Shown here: piece after piece, positions 1 through 6,524 of the stretch
Layout: every line of letters starts with the position of its first letter
Numbering within the stretch: the first letter of the stretch is position 1
DNA from: Alphaproteobacteria bacterium
GTDB taxonomy: Bacteria > Pseudomonadota > Alphaproteobacteria > Micropepsales > Micropepsaceae
NCBI GenBank assembly: GCA_028869355.1
Contig: JAGWSK010000087.1
Coordinates: 1-9,027 of the forward strand
Direction: 5' to 3'
DNA length: 9,027 bases
Notes under the pieces: generated by a model
Told to the model about the DNA's origin: nothing
The model's database searches: none
The model's input: the letters and a program-made list of their open reading frames with translations, nothing else
Program-made: the position numbers and the translations under genes

Positions 1-1
1 A

Positions 2-178
2 TGGGCCTATTCATCCGCCTGGCGTCACGTCTTTGCGTTTCGCATCCGTGCGTCCGGGGTGTTTGCGAAGCTTGCGATGTCACCCCGCGCCGCAGCGCTG
101 CTGCCCGTCATCAAGCGCTTCCCGTCCATGCTCAGCGCCGGTGCGCACCTCTCCGGCAAAACCCGTGCCGTCGGATAA
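2..178 (+). CDS. 3' end of an unidentified protein gene (possibly a FAD-dependent oxidoreductase)
   Basis: The second forward frame is open from the left edge to a TAA at 176-178 and gives 58 residues; the 5' end lies outside the window. The peptide alternates hydrophobic and basic residues in a way typical of a real C-terminus, including SGVFAKLAMSPRAAALLPVI followed by KRFPSMLSAGAHLSGKTRAVG. This resembles, from memory, the helical tail of NAD(P)/FAD-dependent oxidoreductases of the geranylgeranyl-reductase type, but no cofactor motif is present in this fragment, so the function is only a guess. The competing frame opening with ATG at base 1 runs through the downstream palindromic repeat and has a Cys/Arg-rich composition, so it is less likely to be coding. 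The gene ends 14 bases before repeat copy 1. Confidence 0.6.
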   Translation, partial: WAYSSAWRHVFAFRIRASGVFAKLAMSPRAAALLPVIKRFPSMLSAGAHLSGKTRAVG

Positions 179-191
179 CTCTTAAATTCCG

Positions 192-247
192 CCTCCCCCT
201 TGAGGGGAGGCACGCGAATTTCCGAAGTGGAAATTCGCGGGTGGGGG
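192..247 (+). repeat. Palindromic intergenic element, copy 1
   Basis: CCTCCCC (192-198) pairs with GGGGAGG (204-210) around a CTTGA loop. It is followed by a perfect 11-bp hairpin, CGCGAATTTCC (213-223) with GGAAATTCGCG (229-239), and then a second G-rich arm (239-247). The CCCCC of the first arm could pair with the GGGGG of the last arm instead. The same plan recurs four more times in this window. The element fills the gap between the left-edge gene and the TerB-like gene, and is probably a REP/BIME-type element. Confidence 0.8.
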
Positions 248-312
248 ATCGGCCGCCGGCGTTCTCCACTTCCCGCATTGAACCCGATCCGTCGTTATGT
301 CACTGAACTGCA

Positions 313-762
313 ATGCTCGATAAGATCATCAAATTCCTGTCCGAACCCTCAGCGCCGGAGAGCCGCGACGGACTGCAAACCGCGGTCGCCGTGCTGCTGG
401 TCGAGGCGGCGCGCATGGACAGCCATTTCGATGACGCCGAACGGCGCGTAATTGAACGTCTGCTGGCGCAGAAGTTCCAGCTTTCACCGGAGCAGACCCG
501 CGATCTGGTCCAAAAAGCCGTTGCCATCGACGAGCGCTCGAACCAGCTTTATCCGTTCACGCGCACTGCCGTCGAACGCATGACTGCGGCGCAGCGCATC
601 GGATTGATCGAGATGCTGTGGGAAGTCGCCTATGCCGACGGCGTGCTCGATCCGGACGAAGATGCCCTGCTACGCCGTATCGCCGGGCTGATCTATGTCT
701 CGGATGTGGATCGCGCCGCGGCCCGCATCCGTGTTCCCGACCGCCTCGGAAAGCGCGAATAG
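313..762 (+). CDS. TerB-family (tellurite resistance B fold) protein
   Basis: The product is 149 residues, all helical, with no signal peptide or membrane segment, so it should be cytoplasmic. Two acidic helix-loop repeats typical of the TerB/DjlA-like fold are visible: EAARMDSHFDDAERRVIERL at about 31-50, and WEVAYADGVLDPDEDALLRR at about 103-122. The D/E residues in the two loops fit the paired acidic, possibly metal-binding sites of this family. Proteins of this size with a single TerB domain are common in alphaproteobacteria. Despite the name, most have no demonstrated role in tellurite resistance, and there is no ter operon here. The start is chosen because MLDKIIKFL is a typical family N-terminus; there is no clear Shine-Dalgarno sequence before it. 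Family assignment is firm; function is unknown. Confidence 0.88.
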   Translation: MLDKIIKFLSEPSAPESRDGLQTAVAVLLVEAARMDSHFDDAERRVIERLLAQKFQLSPEQTRDLVQKAVAIDERSNQLYPFTRTAVERMTAAQRIGLIEMLWEVAYADGVLDPDEDALLRRIAGLIYVSDVDRAAARIRVPDRLGKRE

Positions 763-769
763 CCCTGAA

Positions 770-794
770 AGGAAGCTCGAAGCCTAAGCTTCCT
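770..794 (+). terminator. Possible weak terminator hairpin after the TerB-like gene
   Basis: AGGAAGCT (770-777) and AGCTTCCT (787-794) form an 8-bp stem with a 9-base loop, starting eight bases after the TAG stop. No T-tract follows, so this is not a standard intrinsic terminator. It may only stabilise the 3' end of the message or be part of the repeat-rich gap. Confidence 0.3.
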
Positions 795-815
795 CCCCGC
801 ATCGCCGACACCTTT

Positions 816-869
816 CCTCCCCCGCCTGCGGGCGAGGTGGATGGCGCGGGACGCGCCAGACGGAGGGGG
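816..869 (+). repeat. Palindromic intergenic element, copy 2
   Basis: A C-rich arm from 816 is followed by a G-rich arm ending GAGGTGG (834-840). Next comes a central hairpin, TGGCGCG (842-848) with CGCGCCA (852-858), and then a final arm CGGAGGGGG (861-869). CCTCC (816-820) can pair with GGAGG (862-866). It is closest to copy 5, sharing CCTGC, GAGGTG and ACGGAGGGGG, while the central stem sequence differs. It lies between the TerB-like gene and the MBL-fold gene. Confidence 0.75.
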
Positions 870-915
870 ACTGCGACTCAACAGGGCGTCACGCGCGCGA
901 TATGCTCACGCAAAC

Positions 916-922
916 GGGAGGG
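916..922 (+). promoter_or_regulatory. Ribosome binding site that fixes the MBL-fold start
   Basis: GGGAGGG lies six bases before the ATG at 929. The in-frame ATG at 902 has no comparable site and would put nine residues ahead of an otherwise standard signal peptide, so 929 is preferred. Confidence 0.75.
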
Positions 923-928
923 CATCCG

Positions 929-1981
929 ATGAACCGCTTCGCACTGACCCTTGTCGGCGGCATGTCACTGGCCTGGGTTTCGCTCGCCGCCGCGCAATCC
1001 CCGCCGGCTGATCCGTACCCGGTCATCCAGGGCAAGACGTACAGATTCGAGAAAATCGCCGACGGCGTCTATTACGCGACCGGGGGGTTTGGCAGCAACA
1101 ATGTGGTTATCGTCAATGACGCCGATGTGCTGATTGTCGATACCGGCACCACACCGGCCGCCGCCCGCGCTTTTATTGCGGACATCAAAATGCTGACCGA
1201 CAAGCCGGTCCGGTTCGTGGTCAACACGCATTGGCACTTCGACCACACCGACGGAAATTCGGTCTTTGGTCCCGACGTGCAGATCATCGCGAATGATTAT
1301 GTGCGCACCGCGATCACGACGTTCGACGTGTTGCACCGCGAACCATACCTGACTTCGGAGGGCAGTGCCGTTCCGGCACAGATCGAAGACCTCGGCGAGC
1401 AGGCCGCTGCCGAGCGAGACCCCGACCGCAAGGCGCAATTGCAGCAGCGGCTTTATGCTGCGCAACAGGTCCTGGTGCAGCTCAAGGACATCAAGCCGAC
1501 GCCGCCGAACGTCACCTATTCCGACAAGCTCATCCTGCACCGGGGAGGGCGCGAAATCGACCTGCTCTTTCTTGGCCGCGGCCATACTGCCGGCGACACA
1601 GTCGTCTGGCTGCCGAAGGAACGCATTGTCTGTTCGGGCGACCTGATGGAAAGCCGCATTGCCTATATGGGCGATGGCTATTTCGATGAATGGGTGGCCA
1701 CGCTGGACAAACTCAAGAATCTCGATTTTGCCGTCGATCTGCCGGGCCATGGCGTGCCGTTCAGCGACAAGAACATGATCACGGAATTCCAGTCCTATCT
1801 GAAAGACCTTGTGGCGCAGGTCTCGGCACTGAAGGCCCAGGGCGTTTCGCCGGACGAGGCGGCGCAGCGCGTCAACCTGACGGCGCACGCCAAATATTTT
1901 CCGCAGATCACCGGCCCGGGCGCCGATCTTCGGGGCGTCAGGCGCGTTTACGCTTGGCTGGACGAGCGCGACAAAAAATAG
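929..1981 (+). CDS. Exported MBL-fold metallo-hydrolase
   Basis: The product is 350 residues and starts with a Sec-type signal peptide (basic MNRF, hydrophobic core, probable cleavage after Ala22 in SLAAAQ), so it should be periplasmic. The metallo-beta-lactamase fold is clear: THWHFDHTDG supplies His101, His103, Asp105 and His106, GRGHTAGD supplies His219, CSGD supplies the bridging Asp238, and LPGHG supplies His274. The dinuclear zinc site therefore looks complete. A helical, Glu/Gln/Lys-rich insertion occupies about residues 125-190, between the second and third metal motifs. The general architecture is that of glyoxalase II-like or beta-lactamase-like hydrolases in the broad periplasmic MBL group. 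The substrate cannot be read from the sequence. The gene is followed after 30 bases by the cupin gene, probably in one operon. Confidence 0.9.
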   Translation: MNRFALTLVGGMSLAWVSLAAAQSPPADPYPVIQGKTYRFEKIADGVYYATGGFGSNNVVIVNDADVLIVDTGTTPAAARAFIADIKMLTDKPVRFVVNTHWHFDHTDGNSVFGPDVQIIANDYVRTAITTFDVLHREPYLTSEGSAVPAQIEDLGEQAAAERDPDRKAQLQQRLYAAQQVLVQLKDIKPTPPNVTYSDKLILHRGGREIDLLFLGRGHTAGDTVVWLPKERIVCSGDLMESRIAYMGDGYFDEWVATLDKLKNLDFAVDLPGHGVPFSDKNMITEFQSYLKDLVAQVSALKAQGVSPDEAAQRVNLTAHAKYFPQITGPGADLRGVRRVYAWLDERDKK

Positions 1982-2011
1982 CCCGCGCTCTTTCGCCCGG
2001 GAGTCAAAATC

Positions 2012-2536
2012 ATGAAACCGATCGCGTTTGGGTTCCTGCTGGCGCTTGCGGGTGCGGCAGGGGCGGGCGCAACTGTGGCCAGTTCGGCCGTGGACATCAC
2101 CGGCAGCTCAATCGATATCGCGCTGCAACGCACCGCCCAACAGCCGGACGCCGATGAGTCACTCGGCATCTATAATGTCGGCAACGACTACAACCTCGGC
2201 ATTTCCGTCGTGCACCGAGCCCGCACCGGTGGCAGGCAAATCCCGCCCGCCGCCGTGCACAACGAAGTCACTGAAGTCTTCCATATCATTGCCGGCACCG
2301 GAACCGTGGTTACCGGCGGAACATTGGCGCCGCCGCAGCAGAACCAGAACGATCCGCGCTCCGGTCCGACCATTCTCGGCAGCCGGATCGTCGATGGCAT
2401 CACCCGCGGCGTCGGTCCGGGCGATGTCATTGTGGTGCCGCCCAACACGCCGGTGCAATTCACCGAAATCAATTCCGGTCAACTCGTTTATCTTGTCGTG
2501 CGTATCGATCCGCACAAAGTCCTCGCCTCCCGTTAA
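2012..2536 (+). CDS. Exported cupin-domain protein
   Basis: The product is 174 residues with a signal peptide (MKPIAFGFLLALAGAAGAGA), so it is probably periplasmic. A single cupin barrel covers about residues 60-165. Motif 1 is visible as VHNEVTEVFHIIAGTG (82-97), with Glu88 followed six residues later by Gly95. Motif 2 is GDVIVVPPNTPVQF (137-150). Of the usual metal ligands only His83 and Glu88 are convincingly present. The first motif-1 His position is Ala81, and the motif-2 His is replaced (Val148/Gln149), so the metal site looks incomplete and the protein may be a binding rather than a catalytic cupin. GGGAG at 1999-2003 is a good ribosome site. The 30-base gap after the MBL-fold gene, and export of both products, suggest a shared task. 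That task is unknown. Confidence 0.85.
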   Translation: MKPIAFGFLLALAGAAGAGATVASSAVDITGSSIDIALQRTAQQPDADESLGIYNVGNDYNLGISVVHRARTGGRQIPPAAVHNEVTEVFHIIAGTGTVVTGGTLAPPQQNQNDPRSGPTILGSRIVDGITRGVGPGDVIVVPPNTPVQFTEINSGQLVYLVVRIDPHKVLASR

Positions 2537-2619
2537 ACCGCCGATCAGGCACGGGCAAATTACACCTGAGCCGGCAAATTGCTGCACTCAGCGCCGAATA
2601 AACCGGCGGCGGCCCGTGA

Positions 2620-3504
2620 TCAGTTCCCGTCATATGCCCGCTGGAGGGCGGCGAGGTCGAACTTCTTCATCTTGAGGAATGCTTTCGTGACGCGGGCGAT
2701 CTGTTCGCGGCTCCCGCGCGACATCATCTCCCGCATCGCTGCCGGCACAATCTGCCATGACAAACCATAGCGGTCCTTGAGCCAACCGCATTGACCGGCA
2801 TTGGGATCGGCCGCGAGGCCATTCCAGTAACCATCGATCTCGGCCTGATCTTCGCACGACACCATGAACGAGATCGCTTCATTGAAACCAAAGCCGTGCG
2901 GGTGTGCGCTGTCCATGGCGGCGAATTGCTGGTCCGCCAGCGTGAAACTGCCGAACATGACGGTACCATCCTTGTCTGGCTCCCGGTCCGCGCCATAGCG
3001 CGCGATATGGCCAATGCCGGAATCGGGAAACAGCGACGTATAAAACCGCATCGCCTCTTCCGCTCTGCCGGCATTTCCGCCGGTGAACATCAGGAACGGC
3101 GTGATCCTCTGTTCGATGTCGCGCCCGGTCACCAGCATTATCTGCCATGACAGACCATACCGATCCTGTGTCCAGCCATAGAGCTTGCTGAATGGATAGG
3201 CGCTGAAGGGCATCAACACCTGTCCGCCATCGGAGAGCCTTTGCCACAGCAGTTCTGCCTCCTGCTCCGTCGCACATGAGGCGAGAAACGAGACGGCGGG
3301 CGTGAATTTGAATTCGGGTCCTGCAAACAGCAGTTGGAATCGCTGCCCGGCAAGATCGAGCACCACAATTTCCACTGTGCCCGACGGCGTATCCGACAGC
3401 GACCCGCTGCTGACGATCTCCGAATTGCCGAATGCGGACATGTAAAGCGTCACCGCATCCCGCGCACTGCGGTCGAACCACAAATGGGGCACGATCTCTG
3501 GCAT
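2620..3504 (-). CDS. Tandem VOC-domain (PhnB-like, glyoxalase/bleomycin-resistance fold) protein
   Basis: The product is 294 residues with no signal peptide. It is built from two PhnB-like VOC modules, about residues 1-127 and 132-258, followed by a basic helical tail ending LQRAYDGN. Each module carries the family ending DRYGLSWQI (114-122 and 244-252) and a TPFLMF/VPHLWF-type opening strand, so this is a duplicated module. The family is often annotated as '3-demethylubiquinone-9 3-methyltransferase domain', which is misleading: there is no SAM-binding motif. The biochemical role is unknown; the VOC fold commonly binds a metal and small ligands. The start at 3504 is chosen from its strong ribosome site and because MPEIVPHLWF matches the usual family N-terminus. 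The gene is convergent with the cupin gene and divergent from the DUF1080 gene. Confidence 0.88.
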   Translation of the reverse strand: MPEIVPHLWFDRSARDAVTLYMSAFGNSEIVSSGSLSDTPSGTVEIVVLDLAGQRFQLLFAGPEFKFTPAVSFLASCATEQEAELLWQRLSDGGQVLMPFSAYPFSKLYGWTQDRYGLSWQIMLVTGRDIEQRITPFLMFTGGNAGRAEEAMRFYTSLFPDSGIGHIARYGADREPDKDGTVMFGSFTLADQQFAAMDSAHPHGFGFNEAISFMVSCEDQAEIDGYWNGLAADPNAGQCGWLKDRYGLSWQIVPAAMREMMSRGSREQIARVTKAFLKMKKFDLAALQRAYDGN

Positions 3505-3509
3505 TTTCT

Positions 3510-3515
3510 CTCCTC
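3510..3515 (-). promoter_or_regulatory. Ribosome binding site that fixes the VOC gene start
   Basis: On the minus strand GAGGAG lies five bases before the ATG at 3504. The reading frame continues open upstream to 3657, but no similar site precedes those starts and the added 51 residues do not belong to the VOC fold. Confidence 0.75.
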
Positions 3516-3598
3516 GTCCTCCCGCGCTCAGCCGCCGATTATGCCTCTCGATGAGGCCGAACAGGAGCATGTCCTCCGGCCAAAGCCGCAACGTCCGG

Positions 3599-3627
3599 TT
3601 GCAGCGCACCGCCAACCGTAGCAGAAT
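3599..3627 (+). promoter_or_regulatory. Possible sigma-70-type promoter for the DUF1080 gene
   Basis: TTGCAG (3599-3604) and CAGAAT (3622-3627) are separated by 17 bases, each matching four of six consensus positions. The position, about 50 bases before the start codon, is reasonable, but a match of this quality can occur by chance. Confidence 0.25.
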
Positions 3628-3661
3628 GAAATCCCAGTAATGTTTCAATCGCAGCACCCTA

Positions 3662-3669
3662 GGGAGGAG
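3662..3669 (+). promoter_or_regulatory. Ribosome binding site that fixes the DUF1080 gene start
   Basis: GGGAGGAG lies six bases before the ATG at 3676. The earlier in-frame ATG at 3640 has no such site and would spoil the N-terminus of the signal peptide. Confidence 0.8.
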
Positions 3670-3675
3670 TCCGCG

Positions 3676-4782
3676 ATGAAATACCGGTCTGCCGTCACTC
3701 TCTCACTGCTGTTTTCCGGCCTGAGCACGCTGTCGTTTGCCGCCGAACCCGCCGGTCTCGGCGCCGGCGCGATCATGCTCACCGACGGAAAGAAAATGGA
3801 CAATTTCAACAAGGTGGGTGACGCCGACTGGCGCATCGGCGAGGGCTCCATTGTCGCCAATAACGGCCGCGGTTTCCTGGTCAGCAAGCAGTCCTTCGAG
3901 AACTTCCGGCTGCGCGCCGAATTCTATCCCGACGATGAAACCGACAGCGGCATTTTCATCCGCTGCGATAACCCGGCGCAGCCGAGCGCCCAGTCCTGCT
4001 ACGAAATCAACATCTACGACACCAACCAGAATCGCAACAACGCGACCGGCGCCGTGGTCAATGTTGCGCCGCCGGAACGCTCGCCGGCGACCGAGCTCCG
4101 CTGGAACGTGCTCGAAATCGAGGCGAAGGGTCCCCAGCTCAATGTCAGCATCAATGGCGAACGCACCGCCAGTGTGCGCGATACAAAGCACGCGCGCGGT
4201 CCGATCGCGCTGCAATTCGCCAAAGGCGTGATCTATTTCCGCAAGGTGGAAGTCAAGCCGCTGACACAGGACGACATCGACTTCGTATCCTCGCCGCTTT
4301 ACGTCAATTGCCAGGAAGGGTTTGTCGTGCTGTTTCCCGGCGAGCCGGTGCGCCGCGATACCATGTACCCGCTCGGCGGAGCCAATATGCCGGCGCATGA
4401 ATATGCGATTCAGAAGGATGGCAATCGCTATTCGGTGACGGTGATCGATTACGGCACCGGTCCCCGGGCAGACCGCAAGATTGTCGACACAGCCGTCGCC
4501 GACATCAGCAAAAAGGGCGATGTGAAGACGCGGGCCAATGTCGAGATCGGCATCGGCAAGCCGGGCAGTCAGCTCAATATCGTGCAGCCCAATGGCCGGC
4601 AGCTTCGCGCTTCCGCCTATATGATGCAGCACAAGCTCTATATTACTCAGGCCGATTTCGCCGCGGGCGATCCGACGGGACTGCAGTTCGAACAGTCGAT
4701 CGCGATCGTCAACCATGCCGGAACCGACCTCGACCGGGTATCGCCGAACAACACCGAAATCCGCACCTACGACTGCCACTGA
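3676..4782 (+). CDS. Secreted protein with a DUF1080 (3-keto-disaccharide hydrolase-type) domain and an unassigned C-terminal domain
   Basis: The product is 368 residues. A signal peptide (MKYRSAVTLSLLFSGLSTLS, cleavage near SFAA/E) directs it to the periplasm or outside. Residues about 45-195 match the DUF1080 concanavalin-like beta-sandwich: DWRIGEGSIV, GRGFLVSKQSFENFRLRAEF, SGIFIRC, CYEINIYDT, ATGAVVNV, WNVLEIEAKG, SINGER, GPIALQF and FRKVEVKPL occur in the usual order. Family members act on or bind sugars, and some are described as 3-keto-disaccharide hydrolases; activity here is not shown. Residues about 205-368 form a second part that I do not recognise. It opens with an FxVxFPGEP-like stretch (216-224) and ends in TYDCH. 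Cysteines at about 97, 108, 212 and 367 could form disulfides. It is the lone plus-strand gene between the VOC gene and the amt region, so context gives no substrate. Confidence 0.85.
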   Translation: MKYRSAVTLSLLFSGLSTLSFAAEPAGLGAGAIMLTDGKKMDNFNKVGDADWRIGEGSIVANNGRGFLVSKQSFENFRLRAEFYPDDETDSGIFIRCDNPAQPSAQSCYEINIYDTNQNRNNATGAVVNVAPPERSPATELRWNVLEIEAKGPQLNVSINGERTASVRDTKHARGPIALQFAKGVIYFRKVEVKPLTQDDIDFVSSPLYVNCQEGFVVLFPGEPVRRDTMYPLGGANMPAHEYAIQKDGNRYSVTVIDYGTGPRADRKIVDTAVADISKKGDVKTRANVEIGIGKPGSQLNIVQPNGRQLRASAYMMQHKLYITQADFAAGDPTGLQFEQSIAIVNHAGTDLDRVSPNNTEIRTYDCH

Positions 4783-4821
4783 ATACCGGCGACCGCGTCG
4801 CTTGACTGGAACCAACGCATT

Positions 4822-4911
4822 CACCTTCCCCCCGCTCAGCGCGGGGGAAGGTGCCCGCAGCCGTGTCAAGAGCGCTGCTATTGACATGGCGAATGGCGGG
4901 CGGAAGGGGGG
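4822..4911 (+). repeat. Palindromic intergenic element, copy 3 (long form)
   Basis: CACCTTCCCCC (from 4822) pairs with GGGGGAAGGTG (4843-4853) in an 11-bp stem. The central hairpin is TGTCAA (4864-4869) with TTGACA (4881-4886), whose loop contains AGCGCT. The last arm is GGAAGGGGGG (4902-4911), whose GGAAGG can also pair with CCTTCC in the first arm. It begins 40 bases after the DUF1080 stop and may also act as its 3'-end structure. It is the largest of the five copies. Confidence 0.75.
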
Positions 4912-4961
4912 TGTCCGGCGAGAATACGGCTCTCGCTGTCCGACTCCTGAATTTCCGCCCA

Positions 4962-5024
4962 AAAACCGGGCAGCTGCCTAATTCCGCGCCCACGCTCCCC
5001 ACGCCCGTGAATCAAAACCGGGCA
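4962..5024 (+). repeat. Spaced direct repeat upstream of the amt promoter
   Basis: AAAACCGGGCA occurs exactly at 4962-4972 and again at 5014-5024. The copies are 52 bases apart, about five helical turns, and both lie upstream of the sigma-54 site at 5051. The spacing and position suit a pair of activator binding sites. The sequence is not the usual NtrC dyad (GCAC-N7-GTGC-like), so the regulator is unknown and chance is possible. Apart from this pair, the 386-base gap before amt (4783-5168) holds repeat copy 3, the promoter and a leader palindrome; I see no gene in it. Confidence 0.4.
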
Positions 5025-5050
5025 ATGTCTCGCGGTCTCGCCGCAAAAAG

Positions 5051-5066
5051 CGGCACGGAACTTGCG
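5051..5066 (+). promoter_or_regulatory. Sigma-54 (-24/-12) promoter of the ammonium transporter gene
   Basis: CGGCACGGAACTTGCG matches the consensus TGGCACG-N4-TTGCW, with the invariant GG at 5052-5053 and GC at 5064-5065 exactly 12 bases apart. Only the flanking T and W positions differ. Transcription would start near 5077, leaving a leader of about 92 bases before the ATG at 5169. Control of amt genes by sigma-54 and NtrC under nitrogen limitation is well established in proteobacteria, so the location supports the call. No clear NtrC dyad was found by eye. Confidence 0.75.
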
Positions 5067-5100
5067 AATCACGAACTTGCAGTTGCTTTGGCCACGCAGA

Positions 5101-5154
5101 GTCAGGCTCGCGGCCATGGCGGCGTGCGGTTGGCGACGTCCGAAACGGCCTGAC
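5101..5154 (+). other. Inverted repeat in the amt leader
   Basis: GTCAGGC (5101-5107) is perfectly complementary to GCCTGAC (5148-5154), enclosing 40 bases. The right arm ends three bases before the GGGGG ribosome site of amt (5158-5162). A long-range leader stem could influence translation, but the enclosed sequence shows no strong internal pairing and matches no riboswitch I know. Confidence 0.3.
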
Positions 5155-5168
5155 GATGGGGGTTTGAG

Positions 5169-6506
5169 ATGCTGATACCGTCACCCAAATGGCTTGATAG
5201 CGGCAATAACGCCTGGCAGCTCGCAGCCGCAACTTTCGTCGGCCTGCAAAGCATTCCCGGCCTCGTCATTCTCTATGGCGGGGTGGTCAAGAAGAAATGG
5301 GCGATCAACTCCGCCTTTATGGCGATCTACGCTTTTGCGGCGGTGACCGTCGTGTGGGTGCTCTGGGCCTACAACATGGCATTCGGTCAGCAATGGTTTC
5401 CGTTCCTCGGCAAACCCGCCGCCGCTTTGGGTGCGGCTTACATGACCGGACAGGCGGTCGTTCCTGCCGCCGCCATGGGCATGCCGCCTCTCACCTTCCC
5501 GATGTCGACCATGGTGTTCTTCCAGCTCGTGTTCGCAGCCATCACGGTGATCATTCTGGCCGGCTCTCTGCTCGGCCGGATGAGCTTCAAGGCCTGGGTG
5601 ATCTTTGTCCCGCTATGGATGACTTTCATCTACACCGTCGGCGCCTTCAGCCTGTGGGGCGGTGGCTGGCTTGCTGCGAAAGGCGTGGTCGATTTCTCCG
5701 GCGGCTACGTCATTCATCTCGCAGCCGGGACATCGGGATTTGTCGCCGCTGCAATCATTGGGCCGCGGCTGAAAGCCGATCGCGAGCACTTCCCGCCCAA
5801 CAGTCTCCTGATGACGCTCGCGGGCGCCGGAATCCTCTGGCTTGGCTGGAACGGCTTTAACGGCGGCGACCCGTATTTCGCCAATGCTGATGCCTCTGCC
5901 GCGGTGCTCAACACCAACCTCGCCACCGCGGTTGCGCTGATCGTCTGGACCTCCATGGATTCGATGGCTTACGGCAAGGCCTCGGTGCTCGGCGCGGTCA
6001 ACGGCATGATTGCCGGTCTCGTCGGCATCACACCGGCGGCCGGTTATGTCGATGGCTGGGGCGCGATCGTGATCGGCGTCTGCGCCGGCATCATCCCGTG
6101 GATGAGCATGAACTGGCTGCAGAAGAGCTCGCTGATGAGCCGGGTTGACGATACGCTCAGCGTGTTTTCGACCCACGGCGTGGCGGGGTTGATGGGCGGA
6201 CTTCTCACCGGTGTGCTCGCCAATCCGGCGATGCTGGAATATATCGGCACCGACAAGGAAGCGCCCGGCGTGAACGCGACAGGTCTATTGTTCGGCAATC
6301 CCATGCAGCTGCTGTTGCAGGGTGAAGGCGCCCTGTTCATCATCGCCCTCAACGTGGTGGGCACCGCCATCCTTCTCGGTCTGATCTCGCTGGTCGTACC
6401 ATTGCGGATGGATGCAGCCGGTCTTGCGGTCGGCGATGAGGCCATTCACGGCGAAACCGCTTACGCGTTGGACGGCGACGGCAGGCTGCCCGAACCCGCC
6501 GAGTAA
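5169..6506 (+). CDS. amt: Ammonium transporter, Amt/MEP/Rh family
   Basis: The product is 445 residues, the usual Amt length, with about 11 hydrophobic segments; it is an inner-membrane trimeric ammonium channel. Family hallmarks in order: PGLVILYGGVVKKKW (30-44) after the first helix; FFQ (117-119) with the first gate Phe; LWGGGWL (162-168); conserved Asp175 in DFSGG; the first pore His183 in VIHLAAGTSG; GWNGFNGG (226-233) at the second gate; and the second pore His336 in STHGVAGLMGG. The cytoplasmic tail keeps the GLAV-HGETAYALDGDG pattern used for PII contact in AmtB. WNGFNGG replaces the more common WFGFNGG. The N-terminus has no obvious cleavable signal peptide and starts nearly at the first helix. 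GGGGG at 5158-5162 is the ribosome site. A sigma-54 promoter lies upstream. No glnK (PII) gene adjoins it, unlike many amtB loci, so its PII partner must be encoded elsewhere. Confidence 0.96.
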   Translation: MLIPSPKWLDSGNNAWQLAAATFVGLQSIPGLVILYGGVVKKKWAINSAFMAIYAFAAVTVVWVLWAYNMAFGQQWFPFLGKPAAALGAAYMTGQAVVPAAAMGMPPLTFPMSTMVFFQLVFAAITVIILAGSLLGRMSFKAWVIFVPLWMTFIYTVGAFSLWGGGWLAAKGVVDFSGGYVIHLAAGTSGFVAAAIIGPRLKADREHFPPNSLLMTLAGAGILWLGWNGFNGGDPYFANADASAAVLNTNLATAVALIVWTSMDSMAYGKASVLGAVNGMIAGLVGITPAAGYVDGWGAIVIGVCAGIIPWMSMNWLQKSSLMSRVDDTLSVFSTHGVAGLMGGLLTGVLANPAMLEYIGTDKEAPGVNATGLLFGNPMQLLLQGEGALFIIALNVVGTAILLGLISLVVPLRMDAAGLAVGDEAIHGETAYALDGDGRLPEPAE

Positions 6507-6524
6507 GTCAGTACAGTGCAATGC

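Noticed and set aside
1..306. Frame 1 plus-strand ORF starting at base 1
   Set aside because: It runs straight through repeat copy 1 and has a Cys/Arg/Pro-rich composition. The second frame gives a more natural protein end stopping at 178.
313..762. Tellurite resistance operon
   Set aside because: Only a single TerB-fold gene is present; no terZ, terC, terD or terE neighbour is seen, so a resistance role is not supported.
965..1888. Long minus-strand ORF opposite the MBL-fold gene
   Set aside because: It is antisense to a gene with complete metal-binding motifs; the product is Arg/Asp/Val-rich without recognisable motifs, typical of a shadow frame in GC-rich DNA.
2537..2619. Terminator between the convergent cupin and VOC genes
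   Set aside because: Only a short GCCGG/CCGGC pairing with a long loop was seen, and no T-tract on either strand.
3703..4962. 419-residue minus-strand ORF opposite the DUF1080 gene
   Set aside because: It covers the antisense of a gene with a strong ribosome site and signal peptide, extends through repeat copy 3, and shows no domain.
5613..6176. Minus-strand ORF inside amt
   Set aside because: The plus strand encodes an intact ammonium transporter with both pore histidines; the antisense product is Asp/Arg/His-rich and lacks motifs.
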